Shown piece after piece: positions 22,626 through 32,299 of a DNA stretch of 64,000 nucleotides (within the stretch, counting starts at the first letter, position 1; the number at the start of each line of letters is the position of its first letter). The position numbers were made by a program, and so were the translations under genes. Source of the DNA: Diphasiastrum complanatum. Taxonomy: Eukaryota; Streptophyta; Lycopodiopsida; Lycopodiales; Lycopodiaceae. Under the pieces are notes generated by a model. It was not told where the DNA came from. It saw only the letters and a program-made list of their open reading frames with translations, and ran no database searches. The DNA lies in contig CM055095.1 of assembly GCA_029204225.1 (NCBI GenBank), positions 73,506,753 to 73,570,752 of the forward strand. The letters run 5' to 3'.

Positions 22626-25600
22626 ATACCTATGAAAATAGCATGTGCATTTATGGATTTTCTATCCATAAGGTCTCCTGCAAAATCTGAATCTGAAAAA
22701 CCAAATAAGTTAGGTGATGAGCCTCTATAAACAATGCCAAAATCTTTTGTTCCCGAGATGTATCTCAAGATCCTCTTTCCTAGTTTCCAATGTTCTATGC
22801 TAGGATCTTGCATGAATTGGCTTAATCTACCAACACAATAAGATAAATCAGGTCTTGTGATGGTTAGATATATAAGAGAACCTATTAGCTTCCTATAGAG
22901 AGTAATGTCCTCGAAGGATCTTTCATTACCTCTTATAGTTAGCTTTACATGTGATTCCATAGGTGTATCAATAGGATTTGCATCTACCATATGAAATCTA
23001 TTGAGAATAGAAATAGCATACTTCTCTTGTGAAATAAAAGTGATTTGAGAAGTTCTAATTACTTCTATTCCTAAGATATAGCTCAAAAGACCAAGATCAT
23101 GCACTTCAAATTCCTTTTTTAGTGCTTTCTTGATATCTTCTATATCTTCCTTGTTCCCTCCACTTAAAATAATGTCATCCACATAAATTAGAAGGATTGT
23201 AACATCATTAGCACTAATTCTAAAGTAAAGTGAATGATCATACTCACTCATAGTGAAGTTTTGAGAAAGTAGAAAAGAGTTAAGCCTAGCATACCAACTC
23301 CTTGGTGCTTGCTTAAGACCATACAAACTTTTTTGTAGAAAACACACATGATTAGGCTTGCTATGAGAAACATAGCTCTCGGGTTGCTCCATGTAGACTT
23401 CCTCTTCAAGATCACCATTCAAGAAAGCATTAGAAATGTCTAATTGCCAAAGATCCCATCCATAAAGAGTTGCAAGGGAAATGATTACTCTTATGCTCAC
23501 CATCTTTGCCACGGGTGCAAAGGTTTCCTCATAGTCAATGCCATGCTCTTGAGCATAACCTTTAGCCACCAACCTTGCCTTGAACTTGTTGATAGATCCA
23601 TCTTGATTTGTCTTTACCTTGAAGATCCATTTGCATCCAATTGCACTTTTGCCCTTTGGAAGCTCCACCAATCTCCATGTGTTGTTCTTCATAAGTGCTT
23701 CAAACTCAAGATCCATTGCTTGGATCCATTCCTCTTTTTGCCTTGCTTCATCTACACATGAAGGTACATCAAAAGAAGTTAGGAAAGCATAGTTGGATCC
23801 ATCCACCACTTGCTTACCTTTGCCATCATAAGTGAGCCTTGAGGGTTTCACTTTATGCCTTGGAGTTCTCCTTGGAATTTGACTTGAAGAGGCTTCTTCA
23901 ACATCCACATCCAATGTGTCATCAACTCCATTGTCATCAAGCACATTAGTTGCAACAACACCATCATCACTTGAAACAACTTTTGGAATGTTACTTTCAT
24001 CAAAAATGACATCCCTACTTGTGAACACTTTCTTGATTGAAGGAACATAAATCCTATATGCTTTGCTTACTTCACTATAACCAACAAAAATGCCCTTTCT
24101 TGAAGATGGATCCTCCTTAGTTCTATCATCAAGAGTAATGTTGAAGTAGCAAATGCATCCAAAAGTTCTTAGAAACTTGACATTAGGCTTCATACCAAAC
24201 AAAGCTTCAAAAGGGGTTTTTCCTTCCAATACAACACTTGGCCATCTATTGCATAGGAAATTTGCACACAACAAAGCATCACTCCAAAAAGGTTTAGGAA
24301 GATTAGCATTCAATCTCATTGCCTTTGCACTCTCACACAAGGTTCTATTCTTCCTCTCGGCCACTCCATTTTGTTGTGGTGTTCTTGGACATGTGTACTC
24401 CCTCTTGATCCCATGCTCATCACAAAAGGCTTTGAATTTGTTAGAAATGTATTCACCACCATTGTCGCTCCTCAAGCATTTGATTTTGGTTGTAAATTGA
24501 GTCTCAATAGCAACTTTGAACTTGACAAACACATCAAACACCTCATCCTTGCTCTTTAGTAGATAAACCCAACAAAATCTACTAAAATCATCAATGAAAG
24601 TTACATACATCTTAGCACCTCCATTGCTAATTGTAGTAACACCATGAATATCCGAATGCAAGAGAGAAAAAGGCATCTTAGATCTAGTTATAGATCTAGT
24701 ATATGGCAATCTATGTGATTTAGACAAAGCACATTCTTCACAAACATGATTCAAGCAAGTAAGAGACTTGGGAAGTCCCCTTACTACCTCCTTTTTGGCT
24801 ATTACCTCCAAGGCCTTGTAGTTGAGATGTCCCATCCTTTTATGCCATACCTCTTGAATTGACATTTGTTCATTTGCCATGCATCCAACTTGGTTAGCAA
24901 CAACACATGCATCAAGCTTGAACAATTTCCCTTGCCTTTTCCCTTTTGCAATGATACTACACCCCTTTTTGATCAAGCAAGCATCACCATCAAACTCAAC
25001 TTTGAATCCTTTGTCAAGCATTTGGCTTACACTAAGTAAGTTCTTGGTAATGGATGGAATGAGCAAAACATCTTTCAATTCTATATTCCTATTTGTAGAA
25101 AGTGAAATAGGAATTGTGCCAATCCCCTTGATTGCACACTCACCATCATTTGCGGTATAGATTACCTTCCTATCACCATCAAATGCCATTAAAGATGAAA
25201 AATACTCTTTATGATATGTCATATGAGAAGTGGCTCCACTATCAATCCACCAAGGATCAATGTCTCCATGATTAGCCAACAAGCAAGATGACATAACAAA
25301 AGCATCATTTGAAAGAAGCTCATCCCCACCCTCATCAATAGTTAGATTGGTTTGCTTTTCCCCTTGATCCCTCTTTTTCTTGAAACAATCACTAGCAAAA
25401 TGCCCTTTGACTCCACAATAGAAACATTTTAGCTTAGATCTATCCTTCTTTTTGCCAAAAGTAGAGTGCTCACCTTGGTCTTGCCCTTTAGACCAATTGC
25501 TTTTACCTTTGCCCTTGAACTTGCCTTTAGAGAACATTGCCTCCTCTTCTCCTCCTTGAGATGTAGAAGATGCTCCCACTCTTGTTTGCAACCTGAATTC

Positions 25601-26158
25601 TTCAGCCAACAAGACCTCTTGCAAGTCTCCAACACTTGGTAAGCATTTTTGGATAGCATAACTTTGAACAAGATTAGCATGATCATCCAACAAGCCATTG
25701 AGAATCACTTGAACAAGCTCCTCATTATTTATGCCATCATTAATGCATGCTGACTCATCATTCAATGCTTTAACTCTCAAAACAAAAGCATGTCCACTCT
25801 CACTCTTCTTTTGCATACAAGAAAAGATTTGCCTTCTTAAAGTCAACACTCTAGAAGTAGACTTGGATTCATAAACCTTCTTCAAGGCTTCCCAAGCTTC
25901 ACTAGATGATGTGCACTTACCAACCTCTTTGATAAGCTCATTTGTCACATTCATCTTGATCATGTGAAGGGCTTTCTTTGCCCTCTTGTCATACCTCAGT
26001 TGTTCTTGAGGTGCCAAAGGTCTCTCCTCCACACCTACAACAATATCCATCAACTCATTCATCTCAAGCAAAGACTCCATCCTTACTTTCCAAGTAGAAT
26101 AGTTGAGGGAGGTAAGCCTATCATTGCTTTCCAACATGTAGCCTCCATTTGTAGCCAT
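22550..26158 (-). CDS. Copia Gag-Pol polyprotein (1202 codons, C-terminus frameshifted)
   Basis: A single ORF carrying all copia domains in order. Gag: residues 1-300, start MATNGGYML, zinc knuckle C245-C248-H253-C258. Aspartic protease: D306-S-G-A within WWIDSGATSHMT. Pre-integrase zinc site: H439, H444, C473, C476. Integrase: catalytic D503, D565 and E601 with 35 residues between the last two. RT: D907 in QLDISNAFLNG, YGLKQAPRSWY and Y992-V-D-D995. RNase H: D1156 in FSDSDFAGD. All catalytic residues are present. The last residues after about 1176 are out of frame because of the deletion near 22624. Protein made would package, mature and could integrate, but its RNase H is truncated. The start fits the family and lies about 600 bp inside the primer-binding site. 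Confidence 0.97.
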   Translation of the reverse strand: MATNGGYMLESNDRLTSLNYSTWKVRMESLLEMNELMDIVVGVEERPLAPQEQLRYDKRAKKALHMIKMNVTNELIKEVGKCTSSSEAWEALKKVYESKSTSRVLTLRRQIFSCMQKKSESGHAFVLRVKALNDESACINDGINNEELVQVILNGLLDDHANLVQSYAIQKCLPSVGDLQEVLLAEEFRLQTRVGASSTSQGGEEEAMFSKGKFKGKGKSNWSKGQDQGEHSTFGKKKDRSKLKCFYCGVKGHFASDCFKKKRDQGEKQTNLTIDEGGDELLSNDAFVMSSCLLANHGDIDPWWIDSGATSHMTYHKEYFSSLMAFDGDRKVIYTANDGECAIKGIGTIPISLSTNRNIELKDVLLIPSITKNLLSVSQMLDKGFKVEFDGDACLIKKGCSIIAKGKRQGKLFKLDACVVANQVGCMANEQMSIQEVWHKRMGHLNYKALEVIAKKEVVRGLPKSLTCLNHVCEECALSKSHRLPYTRSITRSKMPFSLLHSDIHGVTTISNGGAKMYVTFIDDFSRFCWVYLLKSKDEVFDVFVKFKVAIETQFTTKIKCLRSDNGGEYISNKFKAFCDEHGIKREYTCPRTPQQNGVAERKNRTLCESAKAMRLNANLPKPFWSDALLCANFLCNRWPSVVLEGKTPFEALFGMKPNVKFLRTFGCICYFNITLDDRTKEDPSSRKGIFVGYSEVSKAYRIYVPSIKKVFTSRDVIFDESNIPKVVSSDDGVVATNVLDDNGVDDTLDVDVEEASSSQIPRRTPRHKVKPSRLTYDGKGKQVVDGSNYAFLTSFDVPSCVDEARQKEEWIQAMDLEFEALMKNNTWRLVELPKGKSAIGCKWIFKVKTNQDGSINKFKARLVAKGYAQEHGIDYEETFAPVAKMVSIRVIISLATLYGWDLWQLDISNAFLNGDLEEEVYMEQPESYVSHSKPNHVCFLQKSLYGLKQAPRSWYARLNSFLLSQNFTMSEYDHSLYFRISANDVTILLIYVDDIILSGGNKEDIEDIKKALKKEFEVHDLGLLSYILGIEVIRTSQITFISQEKYAISILNRFHMVDANPIDTPMESHVKLTIRGNERSFEDITLYRKLIGSLIYLTITRPDLSYCVGRLSQFMQDPSIEHWKLGKRILRYISGTKDFGIVYRGSSPNLFGFSDSDFAGDLMDRKSINAHAIFIGMELSHGCRRNKQLYHFLLVRPSTKL

Positions 26159-26755
26159 GTTGCAATGATTGATCTCTGATCTTTGACCTGTTCCAATGCA
26201 CTAAGCACTCTCTTGAATCAACAAATGAAACACAAGAAGAAATCACAAAGATTTGGAACCTAAAACCTTACTTTTTCTCTCTTTTCCTCACTTTTTTCTC
26301 AATTTTAGCCACTAGTTTTATGATTTCTTGATCAAACCAAGACCAAACCTCAATATACTTGCTTTTCCCTCACTCCTAAGATTGAAATACACTCTTGAAT
26401 CATTCAGCAAACTGAAAATCAGAGGGTTACATCAATTTTGAAGTTTTTGACATGAAGAAGCAAGAAATTGAATCAAAAAACTATATGCTAGAATGGAAAA
26501 CTAATAGGATCTTGTTGGATCTTGCATCTCCCTCTTTCCAAAACAATTTTTGTCTCCTTATTCTGATAAGTACAGAGGGAATTCGCCCTACTTCAATTGA
26601 AATGCATACAAATGATGTTTTGATCACAAAGATCCAATTTCTACACATAAATCAACAAGATTTTTAGCTAGAAACTTGATTGGAATGCTACAAAAGCAAA
26701 CTCGCCCACAAATCTCTTCTAAATCTGGCAAAACCTGCACATTTGGCCGCCTAAT

Positions 26756-26767
26756 GCTCTGATACCA
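26756..26767 (-). promoter_or_regulatory. Primer-binding site for initiator tRNA-Met
   Basis: Minus strand TGGTATCAGAGC directly after the 5' LTR, the standard plant copia site complementary to the 3' end of tRNAi-Met. Confidence 0.97.
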
Positions 26768-27420
26768 TGTGAAAAACTCAGATCCAAAAGATGCTAAAGT
26801 TTCATAAAGATCTTGGCCATGGAAGTTATGCACATCTAGATTGAAAAAATGATAGAAATTGTGATGTTAAGCATACTAAACATCAACTAAACATCAAAAT
26901 CTGATCATAAGCTTCCACAAACAGAAACTTGCTGTCCCTGTCCGTACTTCAGAGCCTACAACCTGCATTTCACACGTGTGAAGCCATAGCAACAAAGAAA
27001 TCACAATTCTAGTGGCTAGAATGCAAGATATGAACAAAAAAGTGAGAGAGAAGAAGATGGATCTTCAAAGAGCATAACATTCATTCAATAGAATGAAAAT
27101 GAGATGTGTACATACTCGTGGAGATGGCTATTTATAGCAGCCATAGTGCCTCTTGGCCACTTGTCTTATGATAGGCTAAAATTGGGGTCCAATAGGATTC
27201 ACCCATCTACCTAGAAATTTGGTCAAATAGGAATGCACCAAATTATGAGCCAATAGAAGAGCTCCACACTCGACCTCCTCTAATTAATGTGACCTCAAAA
27301 GTAGTGTACACATACTTTGGGCCTCTACATACATGTATGAACCTATCTCTAACTTTTATTTGGCCATAGGCCTACAAAATCTCAAGTTAGGAAAATACTA
27401 CTAGTTGACAATTTTTCACA
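26768..27420 (-). repeat. Copia 5' LTR (653 bp)
   Basis: Same length and, as far as compared, the same sequence as 21561-22213. It includes the CACACGTGTG palindrome at 26971-26980. This copy drives transcription of the element. Confidence 0.97.
27129..27136 (-). promoter_or_regulatory. TATA box in copia 5' LTR
   Basis: Minus strand TATAAATA in the context GCTGCTATAAATAGCC, in the middle of the 5' LTR where a U3 promoter is expected. Confidence 0.75.
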
Positions 27421-27425
27421 CACAA
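27421..27425. repeat. Target-site duplication CACAA, right
   Basis: Matches 21556-21560. Confidence 0.95.
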
Positions 27426-28204
27426 CATCACTTTGCCAATCAAACACAAGAGATACGAGGACGAGGTGACAATGGTAGATGGAGGATCGGGTGTCAATCT
27501 GATCTCCACTACTTTGTACAAAAAATGGGGATTACAAGGATTGAAGCCAGCCAGATTCACCATCAAGCTAGCAGATCAATCCTGTGTGAAACCAAAAGGT
27601 GTAGTTCTTGATATTTCCGTAAAGATGCAGACATGCGATTACTTTTGTGGTCATTGATATACCTGAATCTCCATCTGCATACCGTGTTTTACTGGGAAGA
27701 CCATGGTTGAGGACTGTGCAAGTAGTGCACAATTGGGGTACAGGGAAACTCACCTTTGAGAACAGAGAACAGGCTATAAAGGTAGATCCAACCACATGGG
27801 CGACAAAAAGAGAAAAAAGAAGGTGTTGGATTCCTTGAAGTCAATCAAGTTGGACTCCAATACAGCATCATCTTCTACACAGGTGACAAAAAATAAAAAA
27901 ATGACCAGTCGAGCCAAGATCAATATGTTGAAAGAGAAATCCCGATGAGCTCCAGTTCACGAGATGCCTGATACTTTCAAGAATTATACATTGGACGACA
28001 TGGTAATCATGATGCCGCAAGCCCAATGAGAACCTTATCAAAGTCAGGCACCAGCGAAACAAATCTTCAAGGGACCTGCGCGAACACAACCGATGAATCT
28101 TGCGGAACTAGGAGAAGAAGAAAGGATAGTGCATGTGGGAGAGCAGTTAACACCCACGCAGTTGAAAATCTCTGTGAGAGTTCCTGATAGAGGAATCATC
28201 ATTT
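27426..28204 (+). pseudogene. Ty3-type protease and linker (continuation of 19451-21560)
   Basis: The frame broken at 21560 resumes here. TMVDGGSGVNLISTTLYKKW carries the retropepsin-type active site as DGGSG, a frequent variant of D(T/S)G in plant Ty3 elements. It is followed by FTIKLADQSCVKPKGVV and, after a one-base shift near 27640, PESPSAYRVLLGRPWLRTV. Further on, YTLDDMVIMMPQAQ and MNLAELGEEERIVHVGEQL match the linker of the Ty3 relic at 55.5-55.7 kb. The expected RT does not follow: at about 28205 the sequence switches to the repeated-motif region, so RT, RNase H and integrase have been lost from this copy. Confidence 0.85.
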
Positions 28205-28470
28205 TTTAGTGTATGCGAGAGTTCCTAGAAGCAGAATTTTTGGAACCCTCGCAGAGCATCAAGATCATCTTACCAACTCTCGCAAGATGCCTAAATGGAA
28301 TCAGAGCAGTAAAATTAGCCTGCCTACATGGTCTGATCTTGAAAATCAATCACAGGATTAAGTTGTGCGAGAGATCACTTCCTGCGAGAGTTGAACCCTC
28401 GCAGACAGCCTGAACCCTCGCAGAACCTTCGCATAGCAGTCAAATCACCTTCTGAACTCTCGCAGACTTC
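28205..28470. repeat. Second array of CTCTCGCAG / CTGCGAGAG-type motifs
   Basis: Eight or so copies (near 28213, 28248, 28277, 28366, 28383, 28396, 28413, 28454), the same motif as at 18560-19310, including GTGTATGCGAGAGTTCCTAG, which parallels about 18755-18775. Confidence 0.85.
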
Positions 28471-28570
28471 CCTGAGGTCTTAGAATTTTTTGAAGAAGGT
28501 GCCTGCCAAAATTTGGGTGGAACTGAACAAGGGAAAGTGAATTTCACCTAATATGCACTCTAAATTCCGC

Positions 28571-28577
28571 TATATAA
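28571..28577 (+). promoter_or_regulatory. Candidate TATA box
   Basis: CCGCTATATAAGGGCTG lies about 100 bp after the motif array and about 260 bp before the ATG at 28840. This is the layout of an LTR or element promoter with an upstream repeat array. There is no experimental support. Confidence 0.5.
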
Positions 28578-28839
28578 GGGCTGAATTCGAGTCATTTGTC
28601 ACCTTTGCTAGCGAAGCTCTGCCGAAATTTTAACTGAAAATACCAAGTTTTTTGTTTTCAACCAAAATTCCTACCAGTTGTCATCTGCTCATATCAAACA
28701 TTGATATGCGCTCTGAACTACAATCATTGTCCTCCAACAGTCATTATTCTCAGTTTTCTACTGTTTCCACATCTTTTTCCATTTTCCATTGTTTTTTCTA
28801 CTTTTTCGACTTTTTCGACCACTAATCATCATTGCTAAC

Positions 28840-29796
28840 ATGGGCTCCTCATCCTCTGAAGACTCTGGCGCCAAACAGGTGATCCAGCGTGACATCCCCG
28901 AGGCCATGCAGATTTGGCCTCTACCCTTTGACACTCTGATCCAACCATGGCTGCAGATAGCCGGCCCCCTCCTTGAAGCAATGGGTTTTTACTCGGCGCT
29001 CTTCCATTCTGAGATTAACATGGGCCTCGCCCTTCACGCTTACGCCACCTAGGACGAGGACAAGGCTCATTTCCACTTCCTGTACCAAGGTACCATGTAC
29101 AAGGTCAATATTAACGCCGACTCAATGATCACTGTTGGCATTATGTACGGTGATCGTCAACCCATCTCCCATTGCCATGCCAAAGTTCTGATCAAACCAT
29201 TTGTCACCCAAACCACACCAAAAATCCCCATCCAGACCAACAATGGTTACCTGTTAGAAGCTATCACGGAACCCGTCATTCAAGTGGCTGCGCATCTGTT
29301 GAATAACCTTCTGGTTATTTCAACATTTTGCAAGGACAGAATCAAGTCTACGCTGCTGAGACAGATAGTGAAGTCCTTTTTAGAATTCCCTAACCCCTCC
29401 GTTGTGCCATACGACTGGCATAGCTTCCTTATTTGAGAACTAACCAGCTCGCAATTGTCCCCCGACACTCTGGCATGAATGCAAGTTATCAATTTTTCAC
29501 CCCCACGCCAGACACTTTCTGCTCCATCCTCACCTTCTTCCATACTCCACACCACCCTTCAGTTCCCCACTGTTCGTCCCATCCTCTCGTTCGGACAAAC
29601 TGTCCTCACCCCTGTTTCCACAGTTGTTTCTCACACCCCACCCGCTTCGCCAACAAAGATTGTCGAGGGTAGCCAACCGCTGCCTGATGACGCATTTGTA
29701 CAAACAATTTTTGTGGCATCACCAGATCGGATTGACCCTACCGCCCTAGATGGCATCAGGACAAATGAAAACCTGATCAAAGACAATGACGATGGA
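28840..29796 (+). pseudogene. Ty3-associated extra ORF (related to 48592-49797)
   Basis: The frame starts MGSSSSEDSGAKQVIQ, reads IWPLPFDTLIQPWLQIAGPL, meets a stop after LALHAYAT (29052), continues from about 29053 with YQGTMYKVNINADS and VVPYDWHSFLI, and stops at 29436. The shared part, SQLSPDTLA, MQVINFSPPRQTLSAPSS, EGSQPLPDDAFVQTIFVA and ENLIKDNDDG, matches residues about 122-236 of the minus-strand ORF at 48592-49797 almost exactly. The upstream part has no counterpart there. I recognise no domain in it. At 29797 the sequence changes abruptly into an unrelated copia gag. Confidence 0.7.
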
Positions 29797-31424
29797 TTTC
29801 AAACTTGCAGTCCAGCTCGAGCCATGTTCTTGAAGTCAAGATTGAACACAATCAAGATGGAAGAAGGCGAATTTGTGGGATCTTTTTTCACCAAGATAAA
29901 GGAGCTGAGAGATCAACTTGTGGCAATTGAAGAACCAATTAGGGATGATGAACTGGTACATACCACTATGAGCGATGTTTTGAAAGGTCTACAAATGTTT
30001 GTGAGAGGCATTGCCTTGAGGGAGAGATTGTCTACTTTTGAAGACTTGCACGGGATCATATTGCAGGAGGAGCAACGTCGAGAGGTGGTGAAGTCAAGGC
30101 AAACCCCATAGGATGATCAAGCATTGCTCACCAAAGACAAGCAAAAAGGGTGGAAAAGAATTTCAAAGAACTACAAGGATGATGAGGACGAGGGAGAGTC
30201 ATCATCAAAGCCGAAAAGGAAGAAGAAGGGCAAATGTTACTATTGCCTCAAACCAGGTCATTGGGCACGTGAATGTTACAAGAAGAAAGCGGACATAAAG
30301 GTAGAAAAAGTGAAGGAACAAGGCAACATCGCCGAAGATGATGGGGAAGATGATGAGGCAAGTGTCTTCTCATCGACATTGGCATCCCAGGTTGATGGTG
30401 CCAGGTGGTTCATAAATTCAGGCGCCAAGAGGCATATGATCGGGAAACACGATTGGTTTGAGAAATTCTTGCCAATTCATGATGGGGACAAGGTCACACA
30501 AGCCAATGGGGAGGAATGCCAAATATAGAGTGTCGACAATGTACCTATGCAGTTTCCTGATAGTAAGATCAAGAATATTTCCAATGTGGTTTATGTTCCT
30601 GGACTCAAAAGGAGTTTTCTTTCTGTTGGTGTGATGGCAAATCAACATCTTAAGGTTGAGTTTGTCAAGGATGGATGCCTAAAGGATATGGACCACAACC
30701 ATAAGGTGGTAGCGAAAGGTTATTAGGATAGTAATTGTGGCCTTTATAAGTTGGATGCTGCAAAATCATGTAAATATGGTTTGGGTGCCTCAATAGCATC
30801 ACAATCTGAGTTGTGGCACAAAAGAGTTGGTCACTTGAACTATGGGAGCTTAAGATTGATGGCGAAGCTGAAGATGGTAACAAGATTATCAGCACTATAG
30901 GATGATCATCACGTCATATGTGAAGGACGTGTTATGGGAAAGCATCATAGGGAGACGTTCAAGAAAGGTGGAACTGCAAGAGCTAAGAAACCGCTGGAAC
31001 TTATTCATAGCAACTTGTGCAGCCCAATGAAGACAATGTCGATGTGGGGAGCCTATTACTTTATGACTTTCATAGGTGATTACTCCATGAGGACTTGGAT
31101 CTACTTCTTGAAGAAAAAATCTGACGCTTTTGGTTATTTCAAGCAATTCAAGGCTTTAGTGGAGAACCAACTGGATGCACGAATCAAAGTGCTAAGATCA
31201 GATAGAGGGGGCAAATACAAATCTGATGATTTTGAGGACTTTTGCAAGAAACATGATATCAAAAGGCAATTCACACAATCACACCATGTCACATAGTAAA
31301 GGTGTAGCTAAAAGGAAAAATGGGACTATTATGGAGAGTGCACGCTGCATGATGAAGCAAATGGGCTTAACCAATTCTCTTTGGTCGGAAGTGTGCAATG
31401 CAGCAACGTTCTTGCAAAACAGGA

Positions 31425-31800
31425 CATTAGAGGAGCTTTGAGCTCCAAAAAGACCCTTTAAGAATCTGTGCAAGATGTAGTTTATATTATTTAAATATTA
31501 TAATAATAATACTTTTGACTTTCCATAACTTTTTAATCGTAGCTTAGAAGTATATCATCTAACAAATCATTGGAAAGCCCTTGTTGAGCGCTTTCCAATG
31601 CACCAAACTTTGCTAAATTCGGACTTACCACTAAAAAGTTATGCCATTTTTAGTGTGGAATCAAAATGTGGACTCAAAAAGTTACGTTAAGTAGATTTTA
31701 AATTTGAGTGTTTTGATTGGTCCATGTGTAAGAAAAAACTGAGAAAAAAGTATAAAAAGAATCTTAAGGGTCTTTTTTTGGATTTAGAACTCTTCTAATG
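31425..31800. mobile_element. Terminal-inverted-repeat element 1 (376 bp) inside copia integrase
   Basis: The left end CATTAGAGGAGCTTTGAGCT, then CCAAAAAGACCCTTTAAGA, is inverted at the right end, which ends AACTCTTCTAATG. Inside are nested hairpins: CATTGGAAAGC/GCTTTCCAATG and ATAACTTTTTA/TAAAAAGTTAT. The last 120 bp match the right end of the element at 38450-39233. Taking the unit out joins AACAGGA to GTCCTACA, reading NRSPT, the usual copia motif at this place, with no target duplication. It has no coding capacity, so it is non-autonomous. Confidence 0.8.
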
Positions 31801-32041
31801 GTCCTACAGTTGCGGTTCCAAATGTGACTCCTGAAGAGGCATTTACGGGGATGAAGCCAAAAATCGACAAGTTTTGTTCCTTTGGATGTAGCCAAAGGAG
31901 GAGCAAAGCAAACTTGATGCCAAAGCGATCAAGGGTATCTTTGTCAGTTATGATGAGAGGACGAAGGCGTATAGGTGTCTTGGTTTTGTAATGAACAAGA
32001 TTCACATAAGCAAAGATATAATCTTTGATGAGATGCATAGC

Positions 32042-32113
32042 ATGAAGATAAAGACCATGCAAGTGATGAAAATAAAGACCATGCAGACCATGAAGATAAA
32101 GACCATGCATGTA
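32042..32113. repeat. 24-bp tandem repeat, three copies
   Basis: ATGAAGATAAAGACCATGCA-type units, in frame with the copia relic (MKIKTMQV repeated three times). Confidence 0.85.
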
Positions 32114-32129
32114 ATCTTATCAGTCGATA

Positions 32130-32290
32130 ATCGGGTCTATAATGTACTCTATGATCTACACACGACCTGATCTAGCATATACAATGAGCACACTGTCTCA
32201 ATACATGTCCAATCCAGGCTTACAACATGGAAGGCTTTGCAAAGAGTACTGAAGTACATTCAAGCTACGAAGCACTATGCTTTGTGCTAG
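32130..32290 (+). pseudogene. Copia RT/RNase H fragment
   Basis: IMYSMIYTRPDLAYTMSTLS and QYMSNPGLQHGRLCKEY are the conserved TRPDLAY block between RT and RNase H. Integrase and the RT core are missing between this and 32113. Confidence 0.8.
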
Positions 32291-32299
32291 AATGATAAT

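Larger units (their letters stand above)
21561..27420 (-). mobile_element. Full-length, very young Ty1/copia element
   Basis: A complete 5860-bp LTR retrotransposon on the minus strand: two 653-bp LTRs, polypurine tract, primer-binding site, and gag-protease-integrase-RT-RNase H in copia order. Its 5-bp target duplication is CACAA. The two LTRs have the same length and read the same wherever compared by eye, so insertion is recent. It landed in the protease frame of an older Ty3 element, and removing it with one CACAA rejoins that frame. A single-base deletion near 22624 separates RNase H from the rest of the polyprotein, so this copy is probably not autonomous as it stands. Confidence 0.97.
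29797..32113 (+). pseudogene. Ty1/copia gag-protease-integrase relic
   Basis: A different copia lineage from the young element. Gag (UBN2 type) begins within the domain at ARAMFLKSRLNTIKMEEGEF, then LRERLSTFEDLHGIILQEEQ, the zinc knuckle CYYCLKPGHWAREC (about 30236-30277), a protease with RWFINSGAKRHMI in which the catalytic Asp is now Asn (30406-30440), ELWHKRVGHLNYGSLRLMA, HSNLCSPMKTMSMWG and KVLRSDRGGKYKSDDFEDF. A 376-bp inverted-repeat element (31425-31800) interrupts integrase. VAVPNVTPEEAFTGMKPK follows, then, after a frameshift, KAIKGIFVSYDERTKAYR. Stops occur at 30110, 30526 and 30723 and further on. It ends in a 24-bp repeat. Confidence 0.88.

Noticed and set aside
18344-29796. Intact, active Ty3 element
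   Set aside because: Gag has a stop, the frame shifts near 21.26 and 27.64 kb, and RT, RNase H and integrase are absent.
31425-31800. Intron instead of insertion in the copia integrase
   Set aside because: The edges lack GT/AG, and the ends are inverted repeats shared with another locus.
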